In this document: piece after piece, positions 1 to 8,130 of the stretch | How positions within the stretch are numbered: the first letter of the stretch is position 1 | Layout: each line of letters opens with the position of its first letter | Source of the DNA: Paludibacteraceae bacterium | GTDB taxonomy: Bacteria > Bacteroidota > Bacteroidia > Bacteroidales > Paludibacteraceae | NCBI GenBank assembly: GCA_024401645.1 | Contig: JAKSKR010000001.1 | Span: 1-64,000, forward strand | Direction: 5' to 3' | DNA length: 64,000 nucleotides | Made by a program: the position numbers and the translations under genes | The notes under the pieces: generated by a model | Database searches by the model: none | What the model saw: only the letters and a program-made list of their open reading frames with translations | What the model was told of the DNA's origin: nothing

Positions 1-24
1 TTTACATTTATTTGCATACGAAAA

Positions 25-52
25 GAGGGCATATCAATTTTGATACACCCTC
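25..52 (-). terminator. Stem-loop terminator for the lipoprotein gene
   Basis: GAGGG (25-29) pairs with CCCTC (48-52) and TATCA (32-36) with TGATA (41-45) around an ATTT loop. Read on the minus strand the hairpin is followed by a short TTTTC run. It lies 24 bases past the stop of the minus-strand gene at 76-492. Confidence 0.5.
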
Positions 53-75
53 ATGCTTATTTGTTTGGTTGCTGA

Positions 76-492
76 TTACTTAACTGCATTAACAATCTGA
101 AGGAGTGCTTCTACAGATTCTGAACCTAACAATTTCTCAATCTGACCTTCGGCAAGGCCTGTTGCGCCTGATGCTGCTGCAAGATATGCTGCTTTGTAGG
201 CTTTGTCTTCGCTGTTTCTGTAGCTCTTTGCACTGTTAATCAAAGAAATGATGTTAGTGGTGTTATCTAAAGTGAAACCTTTTGCTTTTGTTTCTGTGTA
301 GAGTTCAGCAAAAGCCTTGCCATCTGCGGTTCCCTGCTTTACTGATGCTTCTTTTGCATTGTCGTTACCACCGTTGGTAGAGTCGTTAACAACTGGAGTG
401 TCGTCGTCATCGTCGTCGCCACATGCAGTAGTGTTGAAACCTACAGAAAGGAGCATAACTGCAGAAAGAAGAGTGATGAATTTCTTTTTCAT
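76..492 (-). CDS. Small acidic-tailed lipoprotein, function unknown
   Basis: 138 residues. The N-terminus is a lipoprotein signal: two lysines, a hydrophobic stretch, then a lipobox-like TTAC with Cys24 as the probable lipidated residue. The Cys is followed directly by Gly and six Asp. An acidic run just after the lipidated Cys is known in Bacteroidota as a signal that sends lipoproteins to the cell surface, so surface display is a reasonable inference. The rest is Asn/Asp/Gly-rich linker and then a mainly helical segment with no motif I recognise. It is the last gene before the window edge and is transcribed the same way as comF, with a 29-base gap. Homologue searches may only return similar short hypotheticals. 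Confidence 0.7.
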   Translation of the reverse strand: MKKKFITLLSAVMLLSVGFNTTACGDDDDDDTPVVNDSTNGGNDNAKEASVKQGTADGKAFAELYTETKAKGFTLDNTTNIISLINSAKSYRNSEDKAYKAAYLAAASGATGLAEGQIEKLLGSESVEALLQIVNAVK

Positions 493-521
493 TTTGTTTC
501 GTATTTAATGTTTTAGAATTG

Positions 522-1214
522 TTATTTTTCTGCCGATGCAAGCGCTAGCATGCTAATCGTTACGTCGCAGCCTTTAAAGGCATTGGCGCAAGATTCTAGG
601 GTTGCGCCTGTGGTAAGTACGTCGTCGACTATTGCTATGTGTTTGCCTTCGACTTTTTGCAGATTGTGGGCGGCGAAAAGGTCCTTAACGTTCTCGCGTC
701 TTTCGTCTGCGGTCATTTTTGTTTGGGTGGCGTTGGCAACCTTTCGGTATAGCACGTCGGTTACAACCGGTTTGCCAAGTTCAAGGGCAATGCCGTTGGC
801 TATCAGTTCCGCTTGGTTATAACCCCTGGCCTTAAACTTCGTAGGGTGGAGTGGTACGGGAATGAGGAGGTCTATGTCTTCCCATCTTCCGCCTTTCAAT
901 TCATAACCGAATTGTCGTCCCATCATAACCCCAAGGTCGGTGTAACCGCGGTACTTAATGCCGTGTAGTATTTTCTGACTAATGTTTCCTTTCTCGAAGT
1001 AGAGGTAGGTGCTAGCCATTTCAACCCTTACCCTGCCATAAAACCTTTGTTCAAACGTGTTGCCTCTGGTTTCGTGTTGGCGGGTGTGTGCCAACTTGCT
1101 TTGGCAGTCTAGGCAAATCATCTCTTCCCCTTCACTCAACTTTTCTTCGCAACAAACACAAAGTTTGGGATAGAACAGCTGGACAAAGTCGGAAAGGTAT
1201 GCCTTGACGTTCAT
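522..1214 (-). CDS. comF: ComF family phosphoribosyltransferase-like protein
   Basis: 230 residues, the usual ComF length. The N-terminal 40 residues hold a four-Cys zinc-finger-like unit (CVCC...CLDC). The C-terminal half carries a PRPP-binding loop, IAIVDDVLTTGAT near residue 195, typical of type I phosphoribosyltransferases. ComF proteins are tied to DNA uptake in competent bacteria, but in Bacteroidota the role is unproven and the substrate unknown. The start ATG directly follows the stop codon (TAA) of the DUF4197 gene with no gap, so the two are probably translationally coupled. Confidence 0.88.
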   Translation of the reverse strand: MNVKAYLSDFVQLFYPKLCVCCEEKLSEGEEMICLDCQSKLAHTRQHETRGNTFEQRFYGRVRVEMASTYLYFEKGNISQKILHGIKYRGYTDLGVMMGRQFGYELKGGRWEDIDLLIPVPLHPTKFKARGYNQAELIANGIALELGKPVVTDVLYRKVANATQTKMTADERRENVKDLFAAHNLQKVEGKHIAIVDDVLTTGATLESCANAFKGCDVTISMLALASAEK

Positions 1215-2084
1215 TTACGACTGCTTCTTGGCGTCTAAACGACCGAATACCTTTCTCAACACATCGTTAACACGAGCATTGACGTTGGTGCGGATTTGTA
1301 GTTCCTGGTCGGCTACCTTATAGAACAAGCCGTCAAGCGCTCTGCCTGTAATGTAGTCTGAAAGGTCGTCGGTAACAGGCTGTATTGCGTTGATGGAGTT
1401 TGCCTGTGCAGAGGTGATAACGCCTGTTAGTGATGCAATCTTTAAAGCACCTTCAATTACGTCAGAGTTCTTGGCTTTGAAGTCTGCAAGCTTGTTGTTA
1501 TAGGTGGCAAAAGACTTCCATGCTTTGGTTGTGGTGAAACCTGCAACCTGCACGCTGTTCAATGTTTCGGTAATTGGCTTGTGGAATGCGCCTTGAAGTC
1601 TTGTTGAAGTGTTGGTCTGAAGGTATGTTGTTGCCGCATTGTCTGCACCGAACAAGATGCCTTCTGCATCGTTTATGGTCATGCCGGTAATGGCATCCTT
1701 AAAGATACCTACAGACTGTGGTGCTGCTTCTTCTGCCGAAGTGTTGAACAAGTTGATGAAAGTGTTTTCGTCAGGAATACTTGAATTTGTTGCTTCTAGT
1801 ACCTTGCTGAATGTTTCGTTCTGCGAAAGTTTCTGAACTGCTGTGAATGCGGTTGCTGCTTCTTCTGGCATGCCAATCTTAACGGCAATGTCGTTCAGGT
1901 AGCCACCTCTCTTGCTCAAGCGGCTTGCAGCTGTGTCGATGCCTACAGAAAGTGCCGATTTCAAACCGGTAGCAACCTCGCTATCTTCTGTCAAACCGTC
2001 GAGAATTGAAGATGCTTCGTCGCAGCTGTATGAAGCCAATACTATAGCGCAAGCAACGGCGCTTTTAAGTGCAATGTGTTTCAT
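1215..2084 (-). CDS. DUF4197 lipoprotein
   Basis: 289 residues. The signal peptide ends in an ASYSC lipobox, so this is probably a lipoprotein anchored at Cys21. The mature part matches the DUF4197 pattern: a GLKSALSVGIDTA segment soon after the signal, a middle rich in Ala/Thr helices, and a conserved C-terminal block ending in a basic tail (VLRKVFGRL). DUF4197 proteins are periplasm-facing, helical and uncharacterised. The gene abuts comF downstream. The roughly 70 bases upstream separate it from lolD, and I see no clear hairpin there. Confidence 0.82.
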   Translation of the reverse strand: MKHIALKSAVACAIVLASYSCDEASSILDGLTEDSEVATGLKSALSVGIDTAASRLSKRGGYLNDIAVKIGMPEEAATAFTAVQKLSQNETFSKVLEATNSSIPDENTFINLFNTSAEEAAPQSVGIFKDAITGMTINDAEGILFGADNAATTYLQTNTSTRLQGAFHKPITETLNSVQVAGFTTTKAWKSFATYNNKLADFKAKNSDVIEGALKIASLTGVITSAQANSINAIQPVTDDLSDYITGRALDGLFYKVADQELQIRTNVNARVNDVLRKVFGRLDAKKQS

Positions 2085-2157
2085 GTTATATTCAGTTTTT
2101 AGTTGTTCTTATACAAAAATCGGTCCTAAAAGGTCCCCGAAATCTTAAAAAATCCTT

Positions 2158-2811
2158 TTAACCTACAATTTTACCGTCTTCCATGCTGATGACACGGTCC
2201 GAAATCTTTGCCAAATCGTGGTCGTGGGTGACGATGGCAATGGTTTGTCCCAAGTTGTCGCGCAGGTCGAAAAGCAGCTTGTAGAGCTCTGCCTTGTTCT
2301 TCGAGTCGAGGCTGCCCGAAGGCTCGTCGGCAAGAATGATGTCGGGCTTGTTGATGAGGGCTCTTGCTACGGCTACACGTTGTTTCTCGCCGCCCGACAG
2401 CTCGTTTGGCCGGTGGTCAGCACGTTCTGCCACTCCCAGGTATTCCAGCAACTTCTTGGCTTCAGCTTCCGCATCCTTCTGGCTCTTGTGGGCAATGAGG
2501 GCGGGAATGCAGACGTTCTCGAGCGCGCTGAATTCTGGTAGCAGTTGGTGAAACTGGAAAACGAAACCGATGTGCTTGTTGCGGAATGCCGACAAGTCGT
2601 TCTCGTTTAGCTTCAATACGTCTTCGCCATTAATGCAGATGCTTCCGCTGTCTGGCTTCGAAAGTGTCCCTATTATTTGTAGCAGTGTGGTCTTGCCAGC
2701 GCCGCTTGGCCCTATTATAGAAACGACCTCACCTTTCTTTATACTTAAGTCGATGCCCTTCAATACCTGAAGGTTTCCGAAACTCTTGCTGATGTCCTTT
2801 ATCTCAATCAT
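2158..2811 (-). CDS. lolD: LolD-type ABC transporter ATP-binding protein
   Basis: 217 residues, a full single ABC ATPase domain. Visible are Walker [10 protein letters not shown] (34-42), Q-loop [10 protein letters not shown] (about 85-94), signature LSGGEKQR (138-145), Walker [13 protein letters not shown] (158-169) and the H-loop THDHDL. This combination is typical of the LolD/MacB/FtsE class, which powers release of lipoproteins or substrate handling by a separate membrane subunit. No permease gene is adjacent, so the LolD name is a family call and not proof of lipoprotein transport. The ATG overlaps the cdaA stop codon (ATGA), which points to coupled translation in the folP-cdaA-lolD operon. 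Confidence 0.85.
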   Translation of the reverse strand: MIEIKDISKSFGNLQVLKGIDLSIKKGEVVSIIGPSGAGKTTLLQIIGTLSKPDSGSICINGEDVLKLNENDLSAFRNKHIGFVFQFHQLLPEFSALENVCIPALIAHKSQKDAEAEAKKLLEYLGVAERADHRPNELSGGEKQRVAVARALINKPDIILADEPSGSLDSKNKAELYKLLFDLRDNLGQTIAIVTHDHDLAKISDRVISMEDGKIVG

Positions 2812-3590
2812 TGCTCTTTCATCATTTTAGAAAGGTATTGTCCTAACTTTTCTTGCGTGATGCCGGTTTCAATATTGCCAAATTCGGTCCACGATATTCT
2901 GCCGGTTTCTTCCGAGACGACGATAGCCCAAGCGTCCGATTTTTCGGTGATACCCAAGGCGGCTCTGTGGCGAAGGCCAAGGTCGGGATCGACGTCGGTC
3001 TTGTTGGTAACGGGAAGGATGCAGCTCGCAGCCTTTATCTTGCCGTTCGAAATGATCATGGCGCCGTCGTGGAGAGGCGAGTTCTTAAAGAAGATGTTCT
3101 CAATCAGTCGCTCGCTAATTTTCGCATCGATGCGTTCGCCAGTGTCTTCAATGTAACGGAGGTCGATGTTGTGCGGAATGACGATGAGGGCGCCCACCTT
3201 GTTGCGGGCCATGTTCTTGCAAGCCAACACAATCTGCATGATGTCGTTGTTCTCAATCTTCTGCTCGTTGAAGTTGAGGATGCGCTTCATGAAGCGTGAA
3301 ATGAAGTTCTGCCTTGACCCCAACCTTGTGAACAGCTGTCTGATTTCATCTTGGAACAGGACGATGAGGGCAATGACGCCCACGTTCACAATCTGATCCA
3401 TGATGGCTCCCAACAGTTTCATCTGGAAGACGAAGCTGACGAACAGCCAGCATACAATAAATATAAGGACACCCACAAACAGCCTGATGGCGGCTGTGCC
3501 CCTAAGGTCTTTGTAAAGCCTATAAAGGATGCACGCCACTATGACGATGTCTATGATGTCTATTGCTCGTATTCCAAAACGATCGGCCAT
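2808..3590 (-). CDS. cdaA: CdaA-type diadenylate cyclase (c-di-AMP synthase)
   Basis: 260 residues, the usual CdaA/DacA size. Three predicted membrane helices fill residues about 13-80. The DAC domain follows, with the catalytic DGA motif ([13 protein letters not shown] 175-177) and RHR motif ([10 protein letters not shown], 207-209). The enzyme condenses two ATP to c-di-AMP, a second messenger for osmolyte and cell-wall balance. There is no GlmM or CdaR gene here, unlike the Firmicutes arrangement. It sits 12 bases after folP and overlaps lolD by four bases, so all three are probably one transcript from the promoter at 4522-4551. Confidence 0.92.
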   Translation of the reverse strand: MADRFGIRAIDIIDIVIVACILYRLYKDLRGTAAIRLFVGVLIFIVCWLFVSFVFQMKLLGAIMDQIVNVGVIALIVLFQDEIRQLFTRLGSRQNFISRFMKRILNFNEQKIENNDIMQIVLACKNMARNKVGALIVIPHNIDLRYIEDTGERIDAKISERLIENIFFKNSPLHDGAMIISNGKIKAASCILPVTNKTDVDPDLGLRHRAALGITEKSDAWAIVVSEETGRISWTEFGNIETGITQEKLGQYLSKMMKEQ

Positions 3591-3602
3591 TTTTGTTTTA
3601 GT

Positions 3603-4469
3603 TTAGTTGTTTGCCAGCACGCTGGCATGCTTCTGTAACTCGCAGTAAAGTTTAACGGTCTCCACGGCTTCCTTCACGTCGTGAACCCTTAAAATGTCAG
3701 CACCCAGCTGCAACGAAACCATGTTTAGGGCAGTTACGCCGTTTAAGCATTCCTTGGCGCTCGATTCCAATACTTGCCATATCATGCGTTTGCGCGATAT
3801 GCCTACTAGTATGGGTAGGTCGAACTGTTTAAAGACACTCATCTTCGCCATTAGCTCGTAGTTCTGGTCAATGTCTTTTGCGAAACCAAAACCGGGGTCG
3901 AGGATGATGTCGTTCACGCCAAGTTCGTGTAGCTTGCTGATTTTCTCTGCAAAATAACGAAAAATATCTTTTGTTATATTATTATAGGTGAATTTTTGTT
4001 GCATCTCTTGCACCGTATGCCCTGCGGTGTGCATCAGAATGTAGGGCGCTTTCAGCGTTGCGGCAGCCTCGAAGATGCCGTCTTCCACCAATCCGCCCGA
4101 AATGTCGTTAATAATGTCGGCACCACATTTGCCTATGCTTTCAAGGGCGACCTTGCTGCGGAAAGTGTCTACCGAGATGGGGGTGGTGGCATCGACCGCG
4201 CGAATGGCTTCCACCGCCATGCAGACGCGGTCCAACTCTTCCTGCTCGCTAACGTCGGCAGCTCCGGGGCGGGTGCTGAAACCGCCCACGTCGATGATTT
4301 TTCCGCCTTGGGCTACAATTTCCTCGGCACGTTTCTTTATGGCGTCGGTTTCGCGGTAGCGGCTACCTTCAAAGAAGGAGTCGGGAGTGATGTTGACGAT
4401 TCCCATTACGATAGGGGCGTCTAGGTGCACGATTTTTCCTCGGCAGTTGATTGTTTTATAGTCAGCCAT
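3603..4469 (-). CDS. folP: Dihydropteroate synthase
   Basis: 288 residues. Both family signatures are intact: MGIVNITPDSFFEGSRY (about 22-38) and IIDVGGFSTRPGA (about 58-70). ILDPGFGFAKD and the C-terminal LRVHDV are also present. The enzyme joins p-aminobenzoate to dihydropterin pyrophosphate in folate synthesis and is the sulfonamide target. It is the first gene of the folP-cdaA-lolD transcript. The ATG at 4469 lies about 50 bases from a well-formed minus-strand promoter. Confidence 0.95.
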   Translation of the reverse strand: MADYKTINCRGKIVHLDAPIVMGIVNITPDSFFEGSRYRETDAIKKRAEEIVAQGGKIIDVGGFSTRPGAADVSEQEELDRVCMAVEAIRAVDATTPISVDTFRSKVALESIGKCGADIINDISGGLVEDGIFEAAATLKAPYILMHTAGHTVQEMQQKFTYNNITKDIFRYFAEKISKLHELGVNDIILDPGFGFAKDIDQNYELMAKMSVFKQFDLPILVGISRKRMIWQVLESSAKECLNGVTALNMVSLQLGADILRVHDVKEAVETVKLYCELQKHASVLANN

Positions 4470-4521
4470 TTATCCTTTTTTTTAGTTCGGAGAGTAAAAA
4501 AATATTCTCTTTTTATTTCTA

Positions 4522-4551
4522 CAAAGATAGAAAATCTATATCTTTGCCCAA
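4522..4551 (-). promoter_or_regulatory. Bacteroidota-type promoter for folP operon
   Basis: On the minus strand TTG (4551-4549) is followed after 19 bases by TATCTTTG (4529-4522), the -33/-7 form used by the Bacteroidota primary sigma factor. Predicted transcription start is near 4515, leaving a leader of about 45 bases before folP. A plus-strand TATCTTTG at 4539-4546 lies back to back with it and may fire towards gldJ. Confidence 0.7.
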
Positions 4552-4732
4552 TCACTTGATGGAGATACTATCTACTTATGGATGTATTTTCATGGGTGCT
4601 TGGGTAGAAAAATGCGATTTTTGTTAGAGAATATCGTTTTTTTTAGTTAGGTTTGCATTCGCTATCGGCTAAAACGACGATGCTCTCGTTCAATTTTGTT
4701 ATTTCTGCGCGAGAAAACGTAAAGCAATTTTT

Positions 4733-4740
4733 TATTTTTG
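4733..4740 (+). promoter_or_regulatory. Probable -7 element for gldJ
   Basis: TATTTTTG fits TAnnTTTG and sits 29 bases before the gldJ ATG. No good -33 TTG is found at the expected distance. A second plus-strand match, TATCTTTG at 4539-4546, would give a leader over 200 bases long. The 300-base gap 4470-4769 otherwise holds only AT-rich sequence. Confidence 0.4.
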
Positions 4741-4769
4741 TAAAACAATTATCTTATTCATAAAGTACT

Positions 4770-6323
4770 ATGAAACACTCAAAGCTTTTAAAGCTGGCGG
4801 CATTACTACTGGTGGTTGGTTCACTTCCATCTTGTGGTGGTAAAAAGTCTTTGAAAGACTCCCAGTCTTCAAATGTTACAGGCTGGAAATACAATGACAA
4901 GGAAAACGGTGGTTTCCAGGTTGTAACAGGTTATGAACAGGATACACCTCCAGGCATGACATTCATCCAGGGTGGTACCTTTACAATGGGTCGTGTAATT
5001 GAAGACGTTATTGGTGACTGGAATAACATTCCTCGCCGTGTAACTGTTGCTTCATTCTATATGGACCAATATGAAATCAGTAACGTAAACTGGCGTGAGT
5101 ATTTGCACTGGATGGGACAGATGTTCCACAATACTCCTGAATTGATCGAAAAGTGCTATCCAGATACATTGGTATGGCGTGAGGAAATGGCTTACAACGA
5201 GCCTTACCTCAACTACTACTTCTCTCACGTTGCTTATAACTACTATCCAGTTGTTGGTGTTAGCTGGGAACAGGCTTCTGACTACTGTATTTGGCGTAGC
5301 GACCGTGTTAACGAAAAGCGTATGGTTGACGCTGGCGTAATCCAGTATCCTGACTTCCAGGCTTTGAAGGGTAACACTGAAACCGACGATATCAGAAACA
5401 ACCAGGTCTTCAATACCGACAAGTATATTGCTAAGGCTGACTACAAGCCTACTGAAGGTAAGAAGGGTATGAAGGACGTTTATGGCAATGCTCGTAAGAC
5501 TAACATGTCTGACGGTATCCTACTTCCTAAATTCCGTCTCCCAACCGAAGCTGAATGGGAATATGCTGCTTATGGTACCAAGTCTGTTGAAGGCGAGGAA
5601 AACTACGAAGAAAAGAAGATTTATCCTTGGTATGGTCACCAGATGCGTAACCCTGATAAGAAGTTCCGTGGTGAAATGAATGCCAACTTCGTCCGTGGTC
5701 GAGGCGATATGATGGGTATGGGTGGTAAGTTGAACGATAAGGCCACCATCACTGCTCCAGTTGACGCTTTCTTCCCTAACGAATTCGGTCTTTACAACAT
5801 GGCTGGTAACGTTAACGAATGGGTGCTCGACGTTTATCGTCCACTCACCAGCGATGACGAACAGGAATACAACCCATTCCGTGGTAACGAATATGTGGTT
5901 ATGCAGACTGAATCTAGCACCGTTGACGGTGTAGATATGAAGCTCCCTGTTATCGACGAATACGGTCGCGTAATCTTCAAGATTGATGCTGACTCTACTA
6001 CTTCTCAAGCTGTAATCGCTAAACTCGATGTTCGTAACTTTAAGGATGGTGACGCTGCATCTAGCTTGAACGCTTGGAAGGATTTGGAATCTACTACTGA
6101 CGCTCTTACAAAGAAGATGTACGATCCAGATGAAAACCCTGTAGCTATGCTTGCTACTAAAATCTCTAACACAGTTCGTGTTTACAAGGGTGGTGGCTGG
6201 AAAGACCGTGCATACTGGTTGAACCCAGGACAGCGTCGTTACCTCGAACAGAGCGCTTGCCGTTCTGACCTTGGTTTCCGTTGCGCAATGAGTAAGGTAG
6301 GTCCTGAAGATGATGACAGATAA
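4770..6323 (+). CDS. gldJ: GldJ-like gliding/type IX secretion lipoprotein
   Basis: 517 residues with a lipoprotein signal (LPSC, Cys22 lipidated). The body is a formylglycine-generating-enzyme-like (SUMF1/FGE) fold: GMTFIQGGTFTMG near 65, RRVTVASFYMDQYEISN near 92, YPVVGVSWEQASDYC near 160, FRLPTEAEWEYAA near 255, AGNVNEWVLDVY near 348 and a C-terminal GGGWKDRAYWLNPGQR...SDLGFRC. GldJ and GldK share this fold. The segment with DTLVWREEMAYNEPY, and a murF gene immediately downstream instead of gldLMN, favour GldJ. GldJ acts at the outer membrane periplasmic face and is needed for T9SS and gliding in Flavobacterium. Codon use is strongly biased, suggesting high expression. Confidence 0.78.
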   Translation: MKHSKLLKLAALLLVVGSLPSCGGKKSLKDSQSSNVTGWKYNDKENGGFQVVTGYEQDTPPGMTFIQGGTFTMGRVIEDVIGDWNNIPRRVTVASFYMDQYEISNVNWREYLHWMGQMFHNTPELIEKCYPDTLVWREEMAYNEPYLNYYFSHVAYNYYPVVGVSWEQASDYCIWRSDRVNEKRMVDAGVIQYPDFQALKGNTETDDIRNNQVFNTDKYIAKADYKPTEGKKGMKDVYGNARKTNMSDGILLPKFRLPTEAEWEYAAYGTKSVEGEENYEEKKIYPWYGHQMRNPDKKFRGEMNANFVRGRGDMMGMGGKLNDKATITAPVDAFFPNEFGLYNMAGNVNEWVLDVYRPLTSDDEQEYNPFRGNEYVVMQTESSTVDGVDMKLPVIDEYGRVIFKIDADSTTSQAVIAKLDVRNFKDGDAASSLNAWKDLESTTDALTKKMYDPDENPVAMLATKISNTVRVYKGGGWKDRAYWLNPGQRRYLEQSACRSDLGFRCAMSKVGPEDDDR

Positions 6324-6347
6324 TTGTAACTATATTAAATAGTTTAT

Positions 6348-6378
6348 AAACCCCCAGTTTTTTAATTGGGGGTTTTTT
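6348..6378 (+). terminator. Rho-independent terminator after gldJ
   Basis: AAACCCCCA (6348-6356) pairs with TGGGGGTTT (6367-6375) and the T-run continues to 6378. It stands between gldJ and murF, so these two are not simply one transcript unless there is read-through. Confidence 0.8.
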
Positions 6379-6390
6379 ATTTGATGATTT

Positions 6391-7674
6391 ATGAAAAAAC
6401 TCAATACCGAAGAGGTTTATAAGCTCTTTTTAGAATCGACTTCTGTTACGACCGATTCTCGTAACTGCCCTAAAGATTCGCTGTTCATTGCCCTAAAGGG
6501 TGCATCGTTCAATGGTAATGCCTTTGCCAATGGTGCTGTTGAGGCTGGTTGCCGCTATGCCATTGTTGACGAGGAACAGTATGCCAACGACAAGAACGTC
6601 TTCTTGGTAGACGATTGCCTGAACATGTTGCAAAAACTTGCCAACCTTCATCGCAAGACACTTGGCACTACAGTTATTGGCATTACCGGTACAAACGGCA
6701 AGACAACTACAAAGGAACTGGTGGCTGCTGTGCTTCAAAAAAAGTACAACCTTTTGTTCACCCAAGGCAACTTGAACAACCAGATTGGCGTGCCTCTTAC
6801 TGTTTTGCGTTTAAAGAAGGAACACGAATTGGCGGTTGTGGAAATGGGTGCTAGCCATCCTGGCGATATTAAGGAGTTGGTTGATATTGCAGAACCTAAC
6901 TTCGGATTGATTACCAACGTTGGCCATGCCCACATTCTTGGCTTTGGCTCTTTCGAAGGTGTGGTTAAGACAAAAGGTGAGTTGTACGACTTTATTCGTG
7001 CAAACGGTGGTAAGGTTTTCCGCAATGCCGACAATCCTAACCTTGCTTCTATTGCCAATGGACTCGATTCTGTGCTTTATGGTAAGGCTTCTACCAACTA
7101 CGTTTATGGTAAGTCGTTGGGTGCTGTGCCTTTCCTTAAGGTAGAGTGGAATGGTAAGGCCATTCAGACAAATTTGGTCGGTGACTATAATTTCGAGAAT
7201 GTTTTGGCTGCCATTACGGTGGGAACTTACTTCAATGTGGCTGCCGACGATGTGGTAACTGCCCTAGAAGCTTATGTGCCTAGCAACAATCGCTCTCAAT
7301 TTAAAGATACGGGTAAGAATCACCTCATCATCGATGCCTATAATGCCAACCCTACTAGCATGGCTGCCTCGCTCAACAACTTCCTAGTAATGGATGTGCC
7401 TAACAAGATGCTCATTCTTGGCGACATGAAGGAACTGGGGCAAGATAGCGAAATGGAACACAATAAGGTGATAGAATGGATTACCGCTAACGGCTTCAAG
7501 TCAGTATGCTTGGTGGGCGACTGTTTCAAGGCTGCTGCCGGTGGTGCGTTTAACACTTTTAACGATGTTGACGAACTTTATGCCTGGTTGCAGGCTAACC
7601 CGGTAACTGGTGCCAACATCTTGGTAAAGGGTTCAAACAGTACCAAGCTCATTAAGGTGGTCGACATCCTTTAA
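6391..7674 (+). CDS. murF: UDP-MurNAc-tripeptide--D-Ala-D-Ala ligase
   Basis: 427 residues. The Mur-ligase ATP loop GITGTNGKTTTKEL is near residue 100. LNNQIGVPLTVLRL, VVEMGASHPGDI, ITNVGHAHILGFGS and the C-terminal domain IDAYNANPTSM follow in the order expected for MurF. It adds D-Ala-D-Ala to the UDP-MurNAc-tripeptide, the last cytoplasmic step of stem-peptide assembly. Slightly shorter than the E. coli enzyme but with all domains. The start lies 13 bases after the gldJ terminator T-run. A small membrane-protein gene follows 21 bases downstream. Confidence 0.95.
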   Translation: MKKLNTEEVYKLFLESTSVTTDSRNCPKDSLFIALKGASFNGNAFANGAVEAGCRYAIVDEEQYANDKNVFLVDDCLNMLQKLANLHRKTLGTTVIGITGTNGKTTTKELVAAVLQKKYNLLFTQGNLNNQIGVPLTVLRLKKEHELAVVEMGASHPGDIKELVDIAEPNFGLITNVGHAHILGFGSFEGVVKTKGELYDFIRANGGKVFRNADNPNLASIANGLDSVLYGKASTNYVYGKSLGAVPFLKVEWNGKAIQTNLVGDYNFENVLAAITVGTYFNVAADDVVTALEAYVPSNNRSQFKDTGKNHLIIDAYNANPTSMAASLNNFLVMDVPNKMLILGDMKELGQDSEMEHNKVIEWITANGFKSVCLVGDCFKAAAGGAFNTFNDVDELYAWLQANPVTGANILVKGSNSTKLIKVVDIL

Positions 7675-7695
7675 CTTTAAAACTTTTACATCGTT

Positions 7696-8130
7696 ATGTT
7701 TCCTAAAGAATACGTTCTTGCTGCTTTTATTGCAGTCATCGTCTTTTACTTTATAGCCAAGTTCATTACCGAACGCGCAATGCAGAAGAATGCAGAGCAG
7801 GTGGCAGAACCCACCGATAACAAAAAGGCAAGGCAAAGCCATACGGCTGAAGACTGTGCCGAGGGTGGTTGTGGCATGCGTGCAATCTGTAACGGTAAGG
7901 AAGAGGTGACTTTCGACTATTATGAAGACGAGGAACTTGACCGCTTTAAGGAGCGTGATGCTGAAGGGTACAGCGATGCAGAGGTGGCCGAGTTCCGCGA
8001 CATTCTGCTTACCCTGAAAGGTGAAGAGGTGGCTCCTTGGTTGAACAGCCTTTGTGCACGTGGCGTTACTTTGCCTAAACAGTTGCGCGACGAGGCTATT
8101 GCATTGGTTAAAAAGAATAGACATCAATGA
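7696..8130 (+). CDS. Small membrane-anchored protein of unknown function
   Basis: 144 residues. One N-terminal membrane helix (about 7-25), a short polar linker, a Cys cluster (EDCAEGGCGMRAIC), and an acidic C-terminal domain (YYEDEELDRF...EEVAPWLNSLCARGVTLPKQL). Similar short proteins are widespread in Bacteroidales; some carry the database label 'phospholipase', but I see no lipase motif here. It lies between murF and the sulfatase-fold enzyme and overlaps the latter by four bases (ATGA). A role at the envelope is possible from the context only. Confidence 0.75.
   Translation: MFPKEYVLAAFIAVIVFYFIAKFITERAMQKNAEQVAEPTDNKKARQSHTAEDCAEGGCGMRAICNGKEEVTFDYYEDEELDRFKERDAEGYSDAEVAEFRDILLTLKGEEVAPWLNSLCARGVTLPKQLRDEAIALVKKNRHQ

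Noticed and set aside
4770..6323. GldK/PorK identity for the FGE-fold lipoprotein
   Set aside because: No gldL, gldM or gldN follows, and the central motifs and the murF neighbour fit GldJ better. GldK is not fully excluded.
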